A stretch of DNA of 64,000 nt from the NCBI RefSeq assembly GCF_003946095.1, contig NZ_RHOD01000004.1, positions 62,001 to 126,000 on the forward strand. The letters are read 5' to 3'. Below, one piece after another: positions 56,821 through 64,000 of the stretch. Every line of letters begins with the position of its first letter. Positions within the stretch are counted from its first letter, which is position 1. The notes beneath the pieces were generated by a model, which had not been told where the DNA came from, did not search any database, and saw only the letters and a list, made by a program, of their open reading frames with translations. This DNA is from Levilactobacillus lindianensis (GTDB taxonomy: Bacteria; Bacillota; Bacilli; Lactobacillales; Lactobacillaceae). A program made the position numbers and the translations under genes.

Positions 56821-57897
56821 CTAAAAGGTCAGCTCATATTCAAATTTTAATTTCTTGTAGTAGTCTTGCTCAATAAGATCGGTCGGACGCACGTCGCCAC
56901 CAGGCTTATCGAAGTAGGCGACTCCCGCCAACTTCAGCATTTTATAGACAAACTGGGAACAGAACATGATGTTGGGCTTGGCCGAATGTTTGGAGACGAG
57001 ACCGACCATATTGTAGGCGCTCCCCTCGCGGTTAATCTCGGCAATCTTATCAATCACAAATTGTTTCTGGGCCCTGGTCACCGGTAAGCTATAAACCAGG
57101 ATGGACGCCCCTGCCTTCTGATGAAAGAACTCCAGCGTTTCGGCATTCATTCCCGGCGGATAGACGTTGTCACCCCCGTTATAGCTGATGATGGTCGCCA
57201 GATCCCGATCAAACGCCAAGGACACGTGGTTAAACTGCTTTCGCGTCACCACCGAAATCATCTCACTGGCGGCACTCCCAGTATTAGAAACCGCTAAATA
57301 GAGCCGTTGATCATCTAAAGTGGCCGTAGCCGCCTCGAAATAGTCATCGGTCAAGGTGCCATGATTGATGTAATGGGTCGCACTATGCCGTGGTAAATCC
57401 GCCAAAATCGTCTTGAGATGGGCCACAGAAACCTTGTCCTTGGCATCGGTGGTTGCCACCAATACCGACCGCAATTTATCGGTATCACGCCGCATTTCAT
57501 CGAAGCTCACCGTGGCAAACTCCTCAACCGTCGGCAGATAGAACGCCGTCTGGTTGTTCGTCGTCACGAATCGTTCTACCCAAAGTGGGAAGAGCAGCAT
57601 CACCACGCCCAGTGCCTTAGCTGGAAAGTACATCAACGTTTGGCCCCGTAACGGAAAGACACCAACCGAGACAAAGACGATCTGCAGAGCTAGGAGGAGT
57701 CCATAAATCCCGATGAGTCCTAGTTTTGCCCCCTTAGGAAATTGGGCCAGAACTGTCCGCATGATCATCACTGCTGCCAAGTAGACATAGACGATGATCA
57801 GAATTGGTAGATTACCTAAGAGAAACAGGCTCACCAGGAGAATCCATCCCATCCCCTTAATCTGAATCGATTGAAAATAGTTTAGCAGTTCGGTCAT
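56821..57897 (-). CDS. Membrane protein with C-terminal permuted NlpC/P60-like (YiiX-type) domain
   Basis: 358 aa from the ATG at 57897 (AAGGAG, 6 nt). Three to four N-terminal membrane helices (about residues 14-105) precede a soluble domain. There, FNHVSLAFDRD supplies a probable catalytic histidine and IMFCSQFVYKML a probable catalytic cysteine in that order, the permuted arrangement of YiiX/LRAT-type NlpC/P60 proteins. Substrate unknown. A strong hairpin lies in its 5' leader. Confidence 0.78.
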   Translation of the reverse strand: MTELLNYFQSIQIKGMGWILLVSLFLLGNLPILIIVYVYLAAVMIMRTVLAQFPKGAKLGLIGIYGLLLALQIVFVSVGVFPLRGQTLMYFPAKALGVVMLLFPLWVERFVTTNNQTAFYLPTVEEFATVSFDEMRRDTDKLRSVLVATTDAKDKVSVAHLKTILADLPRHSATHYINHGTLTDDYFEAATATLDDQRLYLAVSNTGSAASEMISVVTRKQFNHVSLAFDRDLATIISYNGGDNVYPPGMNAETLEFFHQKAGASILVYSLPVTRAQKQFVIDKIAEINREGSAYNMVGLVSKHSAKPNIMFCSQFVYKMLKLAGVAYFDKPGGDVRPTDLIEQDYYKKLKFEYELTF

Positions 57898-57925
57898 GCT
57901 GGTCTCCTTACCTTTTGTCAAATAC

Positions 57926-57959
57926 GAAGGGACCTCCGCGGTGTTCCGCCGGAGGTCCC
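57926..57959 (-). promoter_or_regulatory. GC-rich hairpin in the leader of the NlpC/P60-like gene
   Basis: GGGACCTCCG-g-CGG paired with CCG-CGGAGGTCCC (13 pairs, one bulge, AACA loop). A TATACT -10-like sequence lies about 40 nt upstream. There is no T tract, so it is not a standard terminator; its role is unknown. Confidence 0.4.
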
Positions 57960-58042
57960 CACTTGCTTCAAAGTTATTCGCTCACATTGGTAAACCCAGT
58001 ATACCATAGACTGTCGCGTTTCAAATGGTCATTTTCAGTCAC

Positions 58043-58073
58043 AAAAAACGAGAATCCCTAATGGATTCCCGTT
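58043..58073 (-). terminator. Terminator of pepN
   Basis: 11-bp stem (58063-58073 with 58047-58057, one G-U) and TTTTTT on the minus strand. Confidence 0.9.
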
Positions 58074-58085
58074 TCATTTTGTTTA

Positions 58086-60620
58086 TTATTTAACAGCTTC
58101 GGCAACCGCCGTCGCAACAGACGCCTTTTCAGCTTCAATCAAGTCCACGCGACTCTCGATAACCTTGATATCCATCTGAATTTCACGCGTCAAACCTGGT
58201 GTATTAATCTTAGGTTCAAAGAAAGCCTTGAATTCAGCCAAACGTTCTGGCGTCCGGAAGATGCGAGAAATGAAGGTGATGAAGGTACTGAATTCCATAT
58301 CCCCACCAACTGTGTCTTCCAGCCATTGCCAGTCGGTCCGAATCCAATCCCAGGCCGCCTGTTCACCCCGATCATTGCGCAGAACACCATAGAACCATGA
58401 CCGCAAGTCTTGAGGCTTCACGGTGTCGGTATCTTCAAAAATACCAACTAAACGCGTAATTTGCTCCGGATCCGTCGTGGCCGTTACCGCGTAGGTCAGG
58501 TCAGACTTGTAGCTGGCATTACTGGTTGCCCGGTAGGCTGCCAGTAAGTCACCAATTAAGGCAGCACTACCGAAATGCTTAACTTCGTTACGAATAATCA
58601 GGAAACGCGTCGAGGCTGGTAAGCTCTCCAAGTGGTCCCTGTTAGTCGTAAATAAGTCGTGCGCCGCCGCAACCGCTGCTGGGTTTTCAGCATATAGAGC
58701 TGCACTCAGAACCGTTGGTCGGATTAACTGGTCATCGAGACTATCAGAGTCGCGATCGCGCCAGCCCAAACGAGCAACTTGACCGGCACTCAGTTGGTCG
58801 AAGTAAGCCTTCACTTGGGTCTCTTCAGCAGATCCTGGTGTAACGAATTTCTTCAACTCGCCGGCAATAGCGTACAGTGACGTCGCCACCAACGTTGACT
58901 GGTTATCGGCAAAACGCGTCAACAATGGCACTAAGGTGCCGTAGGAAATCTGACGGCCCTCGGCTAAGAGCTGGAGGTCTTGTAGAATTTGATGTTGGGT
59001 AATGCTGTCAAAGTCATCGACATGGTCCAGGATGTCTTGGAGCAACGTGTCGTCGTAAGCCACGATGAAGTGAGAGTTGTTGCCGACATTTAAGCGGAAT
59101 GGCTTACCACTGGCTTGGTGTAATTGGGCGTAATCCCCAACGACAACCTCGTGGTCCTTTAAGAGGACGGGAGCGGCATCGTAGTTGCTGTTCAATGGCA
59201 CTTGCCATTGACGACCAACCTCTTTGCCTTCGCCGATAAAGAACTGTTTCTGTGATAAGGTCAATTGACCGTCAACCACCTTAGCGGAAACGACCGGATA
59301 ACCAGGCTGCTCCAACCAAGAGTTCATGATGGCACCGACATCCATCCCAGAAGCTTCGCCTAAGGCAGCCCAGAGGTCATCCCCCGTAGCATTGCCGTAG
59401 TGGTGTGCCGCAAAGTAAGCCTTCAAGCCCTTACGTAAGGCGTCGTCACCAATCAGTGTCCGGACCATGACTAACATCCGGGCACCCTTGGCGTAAACGA
59501 TGGCACTGTCAAAGATGGCGTCAATTTCGGCGGGGTCTTCAACCTGAACATGGACGGGTTGAACCCCATCCGTTGCATCCCGTTGAAGGGCCATAGGAAC
59601 ATCGGACGTCTGGAACATCTCCCAGACATGCCAGTCGGGTTCAATGGCGTCGATCGCGACGTACTCCATCATGTTGGCAAAACTTTCGTTAAGCCATAGG
59701 TTGTCCCACCACTTCATGGTGACGAGGTCTCCGAACCATTGGTGCGCCAGTTCGTGGGAGATCACGGTGGCGACTAACATCTTCATATCAGGCGTCGTGT
59801 TGTCAGGGTCTAAGACCAGGTAAGCTTCCCGGTAAGTGACCAGCCCCCAGTTCTCCATGGCACCGGCTGAGAAGTCCGGTAAGGCCAGTTGCCATGAATG
59901 TGGCAGTGGATATGGCGTCTGGTAGAAGTCTTCGTAGAATTCGATCGAACGCTTGGCAATGTCTAAGGCAAAGTCGAGTTCGTTGGCTTGATGTGCCTTC
60001 GTGGCAAAGACCCCGACCTGAACCCCACTCTTAGTGGTGGTTAACTTGCTTTGGAGATCCCCAAAGGCAAAGGCAATCAGGTAGGTGGACATCCGAACCG
60101 TGGTGTCAAAGATGTGGACGCCATTTTCAGTCTTCACTTCTGGCATGTTACTGATAATCGTTTCGCCTTCGTGTTCGTCAAAGCTGATGGCCAGGTCAAA
60201 AGTGGCCTTGGCTTCGGGTTCGTCGACACATGGGAAGGCCTGACGAGCAGCCGTCGTTTCAAATTGTGTCCCGATAATCTGCTTTTTCTCGCCGTTTAAC
60301 TCGTAGTATGAAGGGTAAATTCCCATCATGCTGTCGGTCAGGGGGGCGGTAAAGGCAATCGCCACGGTCGTTTCCCCGGTCTTACCCAGGTCGATATGGA
60401 TGCCTTCACTCTGGTCATCAAAAGTAAATGGAACGGCTTGACCATCGGCAGTTACCGATTGAATGGTCATAAACTTCTGGTGAACAGAAATTTTATTTTC
60501 CAATGCGTCACCGGTAATGGTGGACGTCCCGGAGATTTCTTTGGTTTCGCGGTTAATATTTAACGCGATATCGTAATGGTTGGGTTGGAACATCTGATAA
60601 AAGTGTGTGGATTTTGTCAT
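58086..60620 (-). CDS. pepN: Aminopeptidase N (M1 family)
   Basis: 844 aa. The exopeptidase motif GAMENWG and the zinc site HELAHQW followed by NESFA (HExxH-18-E) are intact. PepN is the general lysyl/leucyl aminopeptidase of lactobacilli, cytoplasmic and without a signal peptide. RBS AAGGAGG. It is a single gene with its own terminator. Confidence 0.98.
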   Translation of the reverse strand: MTKSTHFYQMFQPNHYDIALNINRETKEISGTSTITGDALENKISVHQKFMTIQSVTADGQAVPFTFDDQSEGIHIDLGKTGETTVAIAFTAPLTDSMMGIYPSYYELNGEKKQIIGTQFETTAARQAFPCVDEPEAKATFDLAISFDEHEGETIISNMPEVKTENGVHIFDTTVRMSTYLIAFAFGDLQSKLTTTKSGVQVGVFATKAHQANELDFALDIAKRSIEFYEDFYQTPYPLPHSWQLALPDFSAGAMENWGLVTYREAYLVLDPDNTTPDMKMLVATVISHELAHQWFGDLVTMKWWDNLWLNESFANMMEYVAIDAIEPDWHVWEMFQTSDVPMALQRDATDGVQPVHVQVEDPAEIDAIFDSAIVYAKGARMLVMVRTLIGDDALRKGLKAYFAAHHYGNATGDDLWAALGEASGMDVGAIMNSWLEQPGYPVVSAKVVDGQLTLSQKQFFIGEGKEVGRQWQVPLNSNYDAAPVLLKDHEVVVGDYAQLHQASGKPFRLNVGNNSHFIVAYDDTLLQDILDHVDDFDSITQHQILQDLQLLAEGRQISYGTLVPLLTRFADNQSTLVATSLYAIAGELKKFVTPGSAEETQVKAYFDQLSAGQVARLGWRDRDSDSLDDQLIRPTVLSAALYAENPAAVAAAHDLFTTNRDHLESLPASTRFLIIRNEVKHFGSAALIGDLLAAYRATSNASYKSDLTYAVTATTDPEQITRLVGIFEDTDTVKPQDLRSWFYGVLRNDRGEQAAWDWIRTDWQWLEDTVGGDMEFSTFITFISRIFRTPERLAEFKAFFEPKINTPGLTREIQMDIKVIESRVDLIEAEKASVATAVAEAVK

Positions 60621-60651
60621 GATTTCCTCCTTAAATTATTAGAATAATCTC

Positions 60652-60679
60652 ATTATACACTTTTGCTCCCTTAGTGCCA
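60652..60679 (-). promoter_or_regulatory. Putative promoter of pepN
   Basis: TGGCAC (60674-60679), 16 nt, TATAAT (60652-60657) on the minus strand. The -35 match is weak. Confidence 0.45.
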
Positions 60680-60709
60680 CGTGAGACGGTGGATCTTTTT
60701 TAGATGTGA

Positions 60710-60757
60710 AAAGCTGTTGGCAACAACCACTTCCGCTTGGTTGTTACCAACAGCTTT
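60710..60757 (-). terminator. Long hairpin between pepN and the decayed gene
   Basis: 20-bp stem with one mismatch (60738-60757 with 60710-60729), 8-nt loop; minus-strand continuation TTTTCAC. It probably ends transcription from the frameshifted gene upstream. Confidence 0.6.
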
Positions 60758-60840
60758 AAAAGATCATCAAAGGACAGTTAATATCATCATTTACCCAATC
60801 AACTTGTCCTTCCCTAATGCCAGTATTGATTTATGGGCTC

Positions 60841-61262
60841 TTATAAAAGTTTATGCATACCTTTCATGCGATTGATGCTATCCGGATTTTTCTGGTAAAA
60901 AGCTGCAATCTTTTTCTTGGCATCACTGACATCATCACCATAAACAACCTCTCGGATATATAAAAATAATGCAGCATTCTTAATATGCCTATCATCAAAC
61001 GGATCATCCAGATTATGTCCACGTTGTAACACACACTTGATCTGGTTCTGGAGATGAACCTCTGTGTTCTCTCTCCACCATTATTTTTATCTGCATCAGA
61101 TAACCAAGCTCGTTTTCCTGGCTTCCCCAGTTCAATTCTTTTTCTTTCCTGAAGCCCTTCCTCATACCGATCGTATATTTCTTCAGATGCGGGAGTTGTT
61201 TTGGGTGCACTTTCTAGCAACTTCAATACGTCTCTTAAGGATTTTTTTGTTTCGATGATAAT
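60841..61262 (-). pseudogene. Frameshifted gene of unknown function
   Basis: Two overlapping frames join into one protein if two bases are removed from the (TC)4 run at 61066-61073 (GA run on the coding strand). The first part includes KLLESAPKTTPASEEIYDRY and DADKNNGGE, the second VLQRGHNLDDPFDDRHIKN and MKGMHKLL. A good AAGGAG (61267-61272) is followed by ATT-ATC-ATC and not a normal start codon. Both changes point to decay. Without them the product would be about 139 aa; I do not recognise it. Confidence 0.6.
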
Positions 61263-61386
61263 CGATCTCCTTTTAAAAAAGACTTCTTTTTAACATTTAT
61301 CTTCCATCAACGATTGGTTTATTTCAATAAAGTCATCTTCACTGGAGTCACTACCCCACTACCCTCCAAGTACCTCTTTATTGGCT

Positions 61387-61716
61387 TTAGTTGTGTCGCC
61401 GTTTAATGGTAATTTCATATTCTTCAATCTGTTGTTTTTCCTGAATCAAGTGGTCCGCCACCATGTGGTAAATAATTACGGCGTCCTGTTCGAGACTGAA
61501 GACATCATAGATATCGCAAAGTGCGGGTAACCCGTTGGCCTTGGCATAAGTATTACACTCCTGAAGCAAAGCCACCGTTTTGTCCTCGACTTTCTCGTCC
61601 ACATCATGGTCGTCATTCAAAAGATAATCCACGGTGTACTCTCCCATGTTCTCGTAGAGCTTCAGCGCATACGTTGTTTTCTGCATCTCACCAAGGGTAA
61701 TGATATTAACTGCCAT
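61387..61716 (-). CDS. Protein of unknown function
   Basis: 109-aa acidic protein (MAVNIITLGEMQKTTYALKL). RBS GGAGG, 7 nt before ATG. No membrane segment or motif recognised; the C-terminal part is probably helical. There are 124 nt between it and the decayed gene, with no obvious terminator. Confidence 0.72.
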   Translation of the reverse strand: MAVNIITLGEMQKTTYALKLYENMGEYTVDYLLNDDHDVDEKVEDKTVALLQECNTYAKANGLPALCDIYDVFSLEQDAVIIYHMVADHLIQEKQQIEEYEITIKRRHN

Positions 61717-61856
61717 TATTTAACCTCCGATTCGTTGACCCCAACAGCCACCAAAGAAACCGAAACGCCCACTCACCTCGTCTTTCACTCTCTAATATAC
61801 GCCGATCTTTGCTTTTGTCAACTAAAAGGAGAACTAAAGGTGACGAGTGCGATAAT

Positions 61857-61883
61857 AAAAAAAGAAACCCGTTGCTGGGTTCC
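61857..61883 (-). terminator. Terminator of the gene at 61885-62394
   Basis: 7-bp stem GGAACCC/GGGTTTC with a 6-nt loop and TTTTTTT on the minus strand. Confidence 0.85.
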
Positions 61884-61884
61884 G

Positions 61885-62394
61885 TTAAAGTAGATCATTC
61901 AGTTCTAATTGATTCACAACTTCGGCCGCAAACTTTTGCAAAGTCGTCTTCGTTTCTGCACTCTCTTCCACTGCCACAAAATGATCCAGCGTGTCAGATA
62001 TTACCGACTCAACCGACACGACACGGCCATTCTGTAGTGTGTAGAGTGCCAATCGCAAGACAAACTTGACGGCGGCCCCATTCTTTACAAAATTAGCCCC
62101 AACGCCAACTCGGATGTTCTCCTTCAATTCGGTAATCTTAGCTTCGATATCATTGGCGATTTGAAACTTAGGCCGCAATGCGCCGGCTGAGACCGCATCG
62201 CTCTGATCAACCTTAACGGGCAGACTGAGGACTTTGTCCCACTCGGTCTCACCCCACTGATCATAAGTTGCCATGATCGCCTTCGACAAGACCTCTCCCT
62301 TAGTGAAGTTGATATTATTTTGTTTTTGGTAGATCGCTTTGAGTTGTTCTAGCATTTCTGCTGTCTCATAAGCGATTCTGATTTGTAATTCCAC
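61885..62394 (-). CDS. Protein of unknown function
   Basis: 169 aa from the GTG at 62394, 8 nt after GAGG (MELQIRIAYETAEMLEQLK); a GTG three codons earlier overlaps the ribosome-binding site. It looks largely helical, and a KGEVLSKAIMATYDQW stretch resembles small DNA-binding ribbon-helix-helix-type sequences only loosely. No confident family. Confidence 0.72.
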   Translation of the reverse strand: MELQIRIAYETAEMLEQLKAIYQKQNNINFTKGEVLSKAIMATYDQWGETEWDKVLSLPVKVDQSDAVSAGALRPKFQIANDIEAKITELKENIRVGVGANFVKNGAAVKFVLRLALYTLQNGRVVSVESVISDTLDHFVAVEESAETKTTLQKFAAEVVNQLELNDLL

Positions 62395-62508
62395 GCCGAT
62401 CACCTCACCTGAACAGTACCAAACTTCCTCATCGTCGTCAACAGAATGGCTAATTTATATCTCCTTCTATGACGGTGACAAACCTAATTCGTTTAAAAAG
62501 GTCTAATG

Positions 62509-62547
62509 AAAAAACATAGACCTCTTCCAATTGAATAAGCCTATGCT
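62509..62547 (-). terminator. Terminator of the first flavodoxin gene
   Basis: 11-bp stem with several G-U pairs (62537-62547 with 62513-62523) and a T tract. Confidence 0.75.
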
Positions 62548-62561
62548 CCAACCATTTTCTA

Positions 62562-63038
62562 TTAAGCCTTGCTGGACCACTTCCGAATCTCCTGAGCTGT
62601 CACACCACTCGTGAACCGCCGCCCATCACGCCAGTTGATAGCAGGATAGTCCACCCGAAGTTGGTGAACTGCTTCATCAATCGCTGAAGAATCGGACGTG
62701 CAGAATGGCAAAACCGTCTTGTCTGACAGGTCCACACTATCTAAGAACGTATCGATTGGCCGTGGTGCGGTTGCCCACCACAGAGGAAATCCTAGATAAA
62801 CTACAGTTGCCTGGCCTACCGCAACACTGTCGACTGGTTCGATAGCTGGTCGGACGTAACCACCATGCATCTCATGATAGCTTCGGCTATCGTGGTCGGT
62901 CCAATCTAAATCACTTGCCGAATAGGCCTGTTGCGGCTTAATAGCGATCAATTTGGACCCAGTAGTCGCCGCGATCTTCTCCGCGACGGCCTGCGTATGA
63001 CCGGTGTTAGATAAATACAACACAACTGATTGTCCCAT
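62562..63038 (-). CDS. Flavodoxin-family protein (copy 1)
   Basis: 158 aa. The FMN phosphate loop YLSNTGHTQAVAEKIA is near the N-terminus, and GFPLWWATAPRPIDTFLD and LPFCTSDSSAI are typical of the flavodoxin_4-like group. It is probably a small FMN redox protein or quinone/nitro reductase partner. It is paralogous to 63166-63642 along its full length. A promoter with a 19-nt spacer and an operator palindrome precedes it. Confidence 0.9.
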   Translation of the reverse strand: MGQSVVLYLSNTGHTQAVAEKIAATTGSKLIAIKPQQAYSASDLDWTDHDSRSYHEMHGGYVRPAIEPVDSVAVGQATVVYLGFPLWWATAPRPIDTFLDSVDLSDKTVLPFCTSDSSAIDEAVHQLRVDYPAINWRDGRRFTSGVTAQEIRKWSSKA

Positions 63039-63075
63039 TACTAATGCCTTCCTTCCATTTTTAATCTACGCCTTA

Positions 63076-63106
63076 GTTATACACCCTTAGCGTTACTCTA
63101 AGTCAA
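63076..63106 (-). promoter_or_regulatory. MerR-type promoter of flavodoxin copy 1
   Basis: Minus strand TTGACT (63101-63106), a 19-nt spacer and TATAAC (63076-63081). The spacer overlaps a 17-nt near-perfect palindrome CTTAGAGTAACGCTAAG (63086-63102). Long spacers with a central palindrome are typical of MerR-activated promoters. Confidence 0.7.
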
Positions 63107-63124
63107 TTGACTGCTTCCGACGTT

Positions 63125-63156
63125 AAAAAGGACCTCGGCAAGGTACACCGAAGTCC
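63125..63156 (-). terminator. Terminator of the second flavodoxin gene
   Basis: 9-bp stem GGACTTCGG/CCGAGGTCC with 9-nt loop and TTTTT on the minus strand. Confidence 0.87.
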
Positions 63157-63165
63157 AATCGAAAT

Positions 63166-63642
63166 CTATTCTTCTATAGCCCAATCTTGAATCTCGTCTC
63201 GGGTCAGGCTACTTGCGAACCGACGCCCCGTATGCCACCGAATATCCGGGTAATGTTCTCGCAACTTGACAATTGCTTCTGCAATCGGCGTACTTCCGGA
63301 CGTACAGAACGGATGAACATCCTTGCCCGTCAGATCCACATTGTCTAACAACGTGTCAATTGGCCGTGGTACCGCCGACCACCAGAGTGGAAACCCCAAA
63401 AAGACGGTCGTTGCTGACGCAATCTTTTCGGAATCAATCGGCTCAATGGCTGGTCGAATCTTGCCGGCGTGCATCTCTTGATAGCTCCGACTCGTCTGGT
63501 CTTCCCAATCGAGGTCGGCTGGCGTATAAGGCACCTTAGCTTGGATACCAACGAGTTCTGAACCCGTCGTGGCTGCGATTCTTTCCGCTATGGCCTGCGT
63601 GTGTCCCGTATTCGAAAAGTACAATACAATAGATTGTCCCAT
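63166..63642 (-). CDS. Flavodoxin-family protein (copy 2)
   Basis: 158 aa, same length and layout as copy 1: YFSNTGHTQAIAERIA phosphate loop, FPLWWSAVPRPIDTLLDNV and HPFCTSGSTPIAEA. The pair arose by duplication, and each copy has its own terminator. Upstream it shares a CTAAG-N-GGTGTATAACT stretch with copy 1, but the -35 box and the second half of the palindrome are not conserved. Confidence 0.9.
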   Translation of the reverse strand: MGQSIVLYFSNTGHTQAIAERIAATTGSELVGIQAKVPYTPADLDWEDQTSRSYQEMHAGKIRPAIEPIDSEKIASATTVFLGFPLWWSAVPRPIDTLLDNVDLTGKDVHPFCTSGSTPIAEAIVKLREHYPDIRWHTGRRFASSLTRDEIQDWAIEE

Positions 63643-63924
63643 CAGTAGTCCCCCCGATATATTTTCAAACCTCTAACTCAGTTATACACCACTTAGACAG
63701 TTCTGGGGGAATGTTTTTAAGAATTTCAAATCTATACATTATTTTTCAGAGACAAGTAGTTTAATTAGAATCAATTATACCCATAAACATCAGCAATGAA
63801 TTTTCTTCACAAAAGACACTGAGCTCGAAAAAGCTTTCAAAGTACTTACACACAAAGAAATTTCATATTATTATATGAGTATACAATTAAACATTCGCCA
63901 AAGTATGACTCAACTAAATAAATT

Positions 63925-63953
63925 TTACGTTTGAGTTTTAATTTCAATATTAT
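63925..63953 (+). promoter_or_regulatory. Putative promoter of the gene at the window end
   Basis: TTACGT (63925-63930), 17 nt, TATTAT (63948-63953). An ACTCAA/TTGAGT inverted repeat (63908-63936) overlaps the -35 box. The region 63700-63960 is very AT-rich and has no gene. Confidence 0.45.
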
Positions 63954-63976
63954 ATTTCACACAAAGGAGAACGAAA

Positions 63977-64000
63977 ATGAAAAATTACGATACCCTTAAA
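63977..64000 (+). CDS. Start of a gene cut by the window edge
   Basis: ATG 7 nt after AAAGGAG, followed by seven codons (MKNYDTLK) up to the last base. The product cannot be named. The AT-rich upstream region differs from the neighbouring genes. Confidence 0.6.

Noticed and set aside
1-64000. CRISPR arrays, insertion sequences, prophage or rRNA
   Set aside because: No regularly spaced repeats, transposase genes, phage modules or rRNA sequence were found on reading the window.

Overview
The window comes from a low-to-mid GC Gram-positive bacterium, most likely a lactobacillus of the Levilactobacillus type. Supporting features are the str/S10/spc gene order, strong AGGAGG ribosome-binding sites, frequent TTG and GTG starts, a zinc-type S14, a serS T-box, CtsR-ClpC, PepN and PepD peptidases, a deoxynucleoside kinase and a DUF4811 protein behind an MFS pump. 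The genus is an inference from gene content and protein similarity.

Layout. 1-11818 holds the S10-spc ribosomal protein operon, read on the minus strand from a TTGCCA-N17-TATGAT promoter through rpsJ...secY-adk, with a terminator-like hairpin between secY and adk and a probable infA promoter at the window edge. 11819-17473 holds a MATE exporter, the str operon (rpsL-rpsG-fusA) and, on the opposite strand, a comC prepilin peptidase. 17497-25007 is rpoB-rpoC with a long attenuator-like leader. 25018-28815 is a tetR gene with a palindromic promoter, then ctsR-clpC with a CtsR-box-like site. 28941-29823 is an eight-tRNA operon (Val-Leu-Thr-Gly-Leu-Arg-Pro-Pro). 29983-31596 is serS with a complete T-box leader. 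31600-44478 holds a deoxynucleoside kinase whose promoter carries two NrdR-like boxes, an amino-acid permease with a structured leader, GNAT enzymes, an esterase, a PAP2 phosphatase, a split ThrE-type exporter, a CDF exporter with a DtxR regulator, and a MerR regulator divergent from an MFS pump plus DUF4811 protein. 44540-50124 holds azlCD, a PyrR-attenuated uracil permease, RluA and DUF1003 genes and an orphan GcvH-like protein. 50136-60680 holds a UvrA-like ATPase, RecQ, an OhrR-like MarR regulator, PepD, a membrane-anchored NlpC/P60-like protein and PepN. 60700-64000 looks accessory: a frameshifted gene, two proteins of unknown function, two paralogous flavodoxins and an AT-rich start of a further gene.

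Most genes are housekeeping and well conserved. Regulation by RNA is a recurring theme: T-box, PyrR attenuator, rpoB leader attenuator, ribosomal leaders and a permease leader. The best candidate for something undescribed is a compact, terminator-ended structured RNA of about 250-300 nt at 40634-40956, lying just behind the merR gene. It has its own promoter, long-range closing helices and several internal hairpins, and I could not assign it to a known family. No rRNA, CRISPR array, insertion sequence or prophage was seen.
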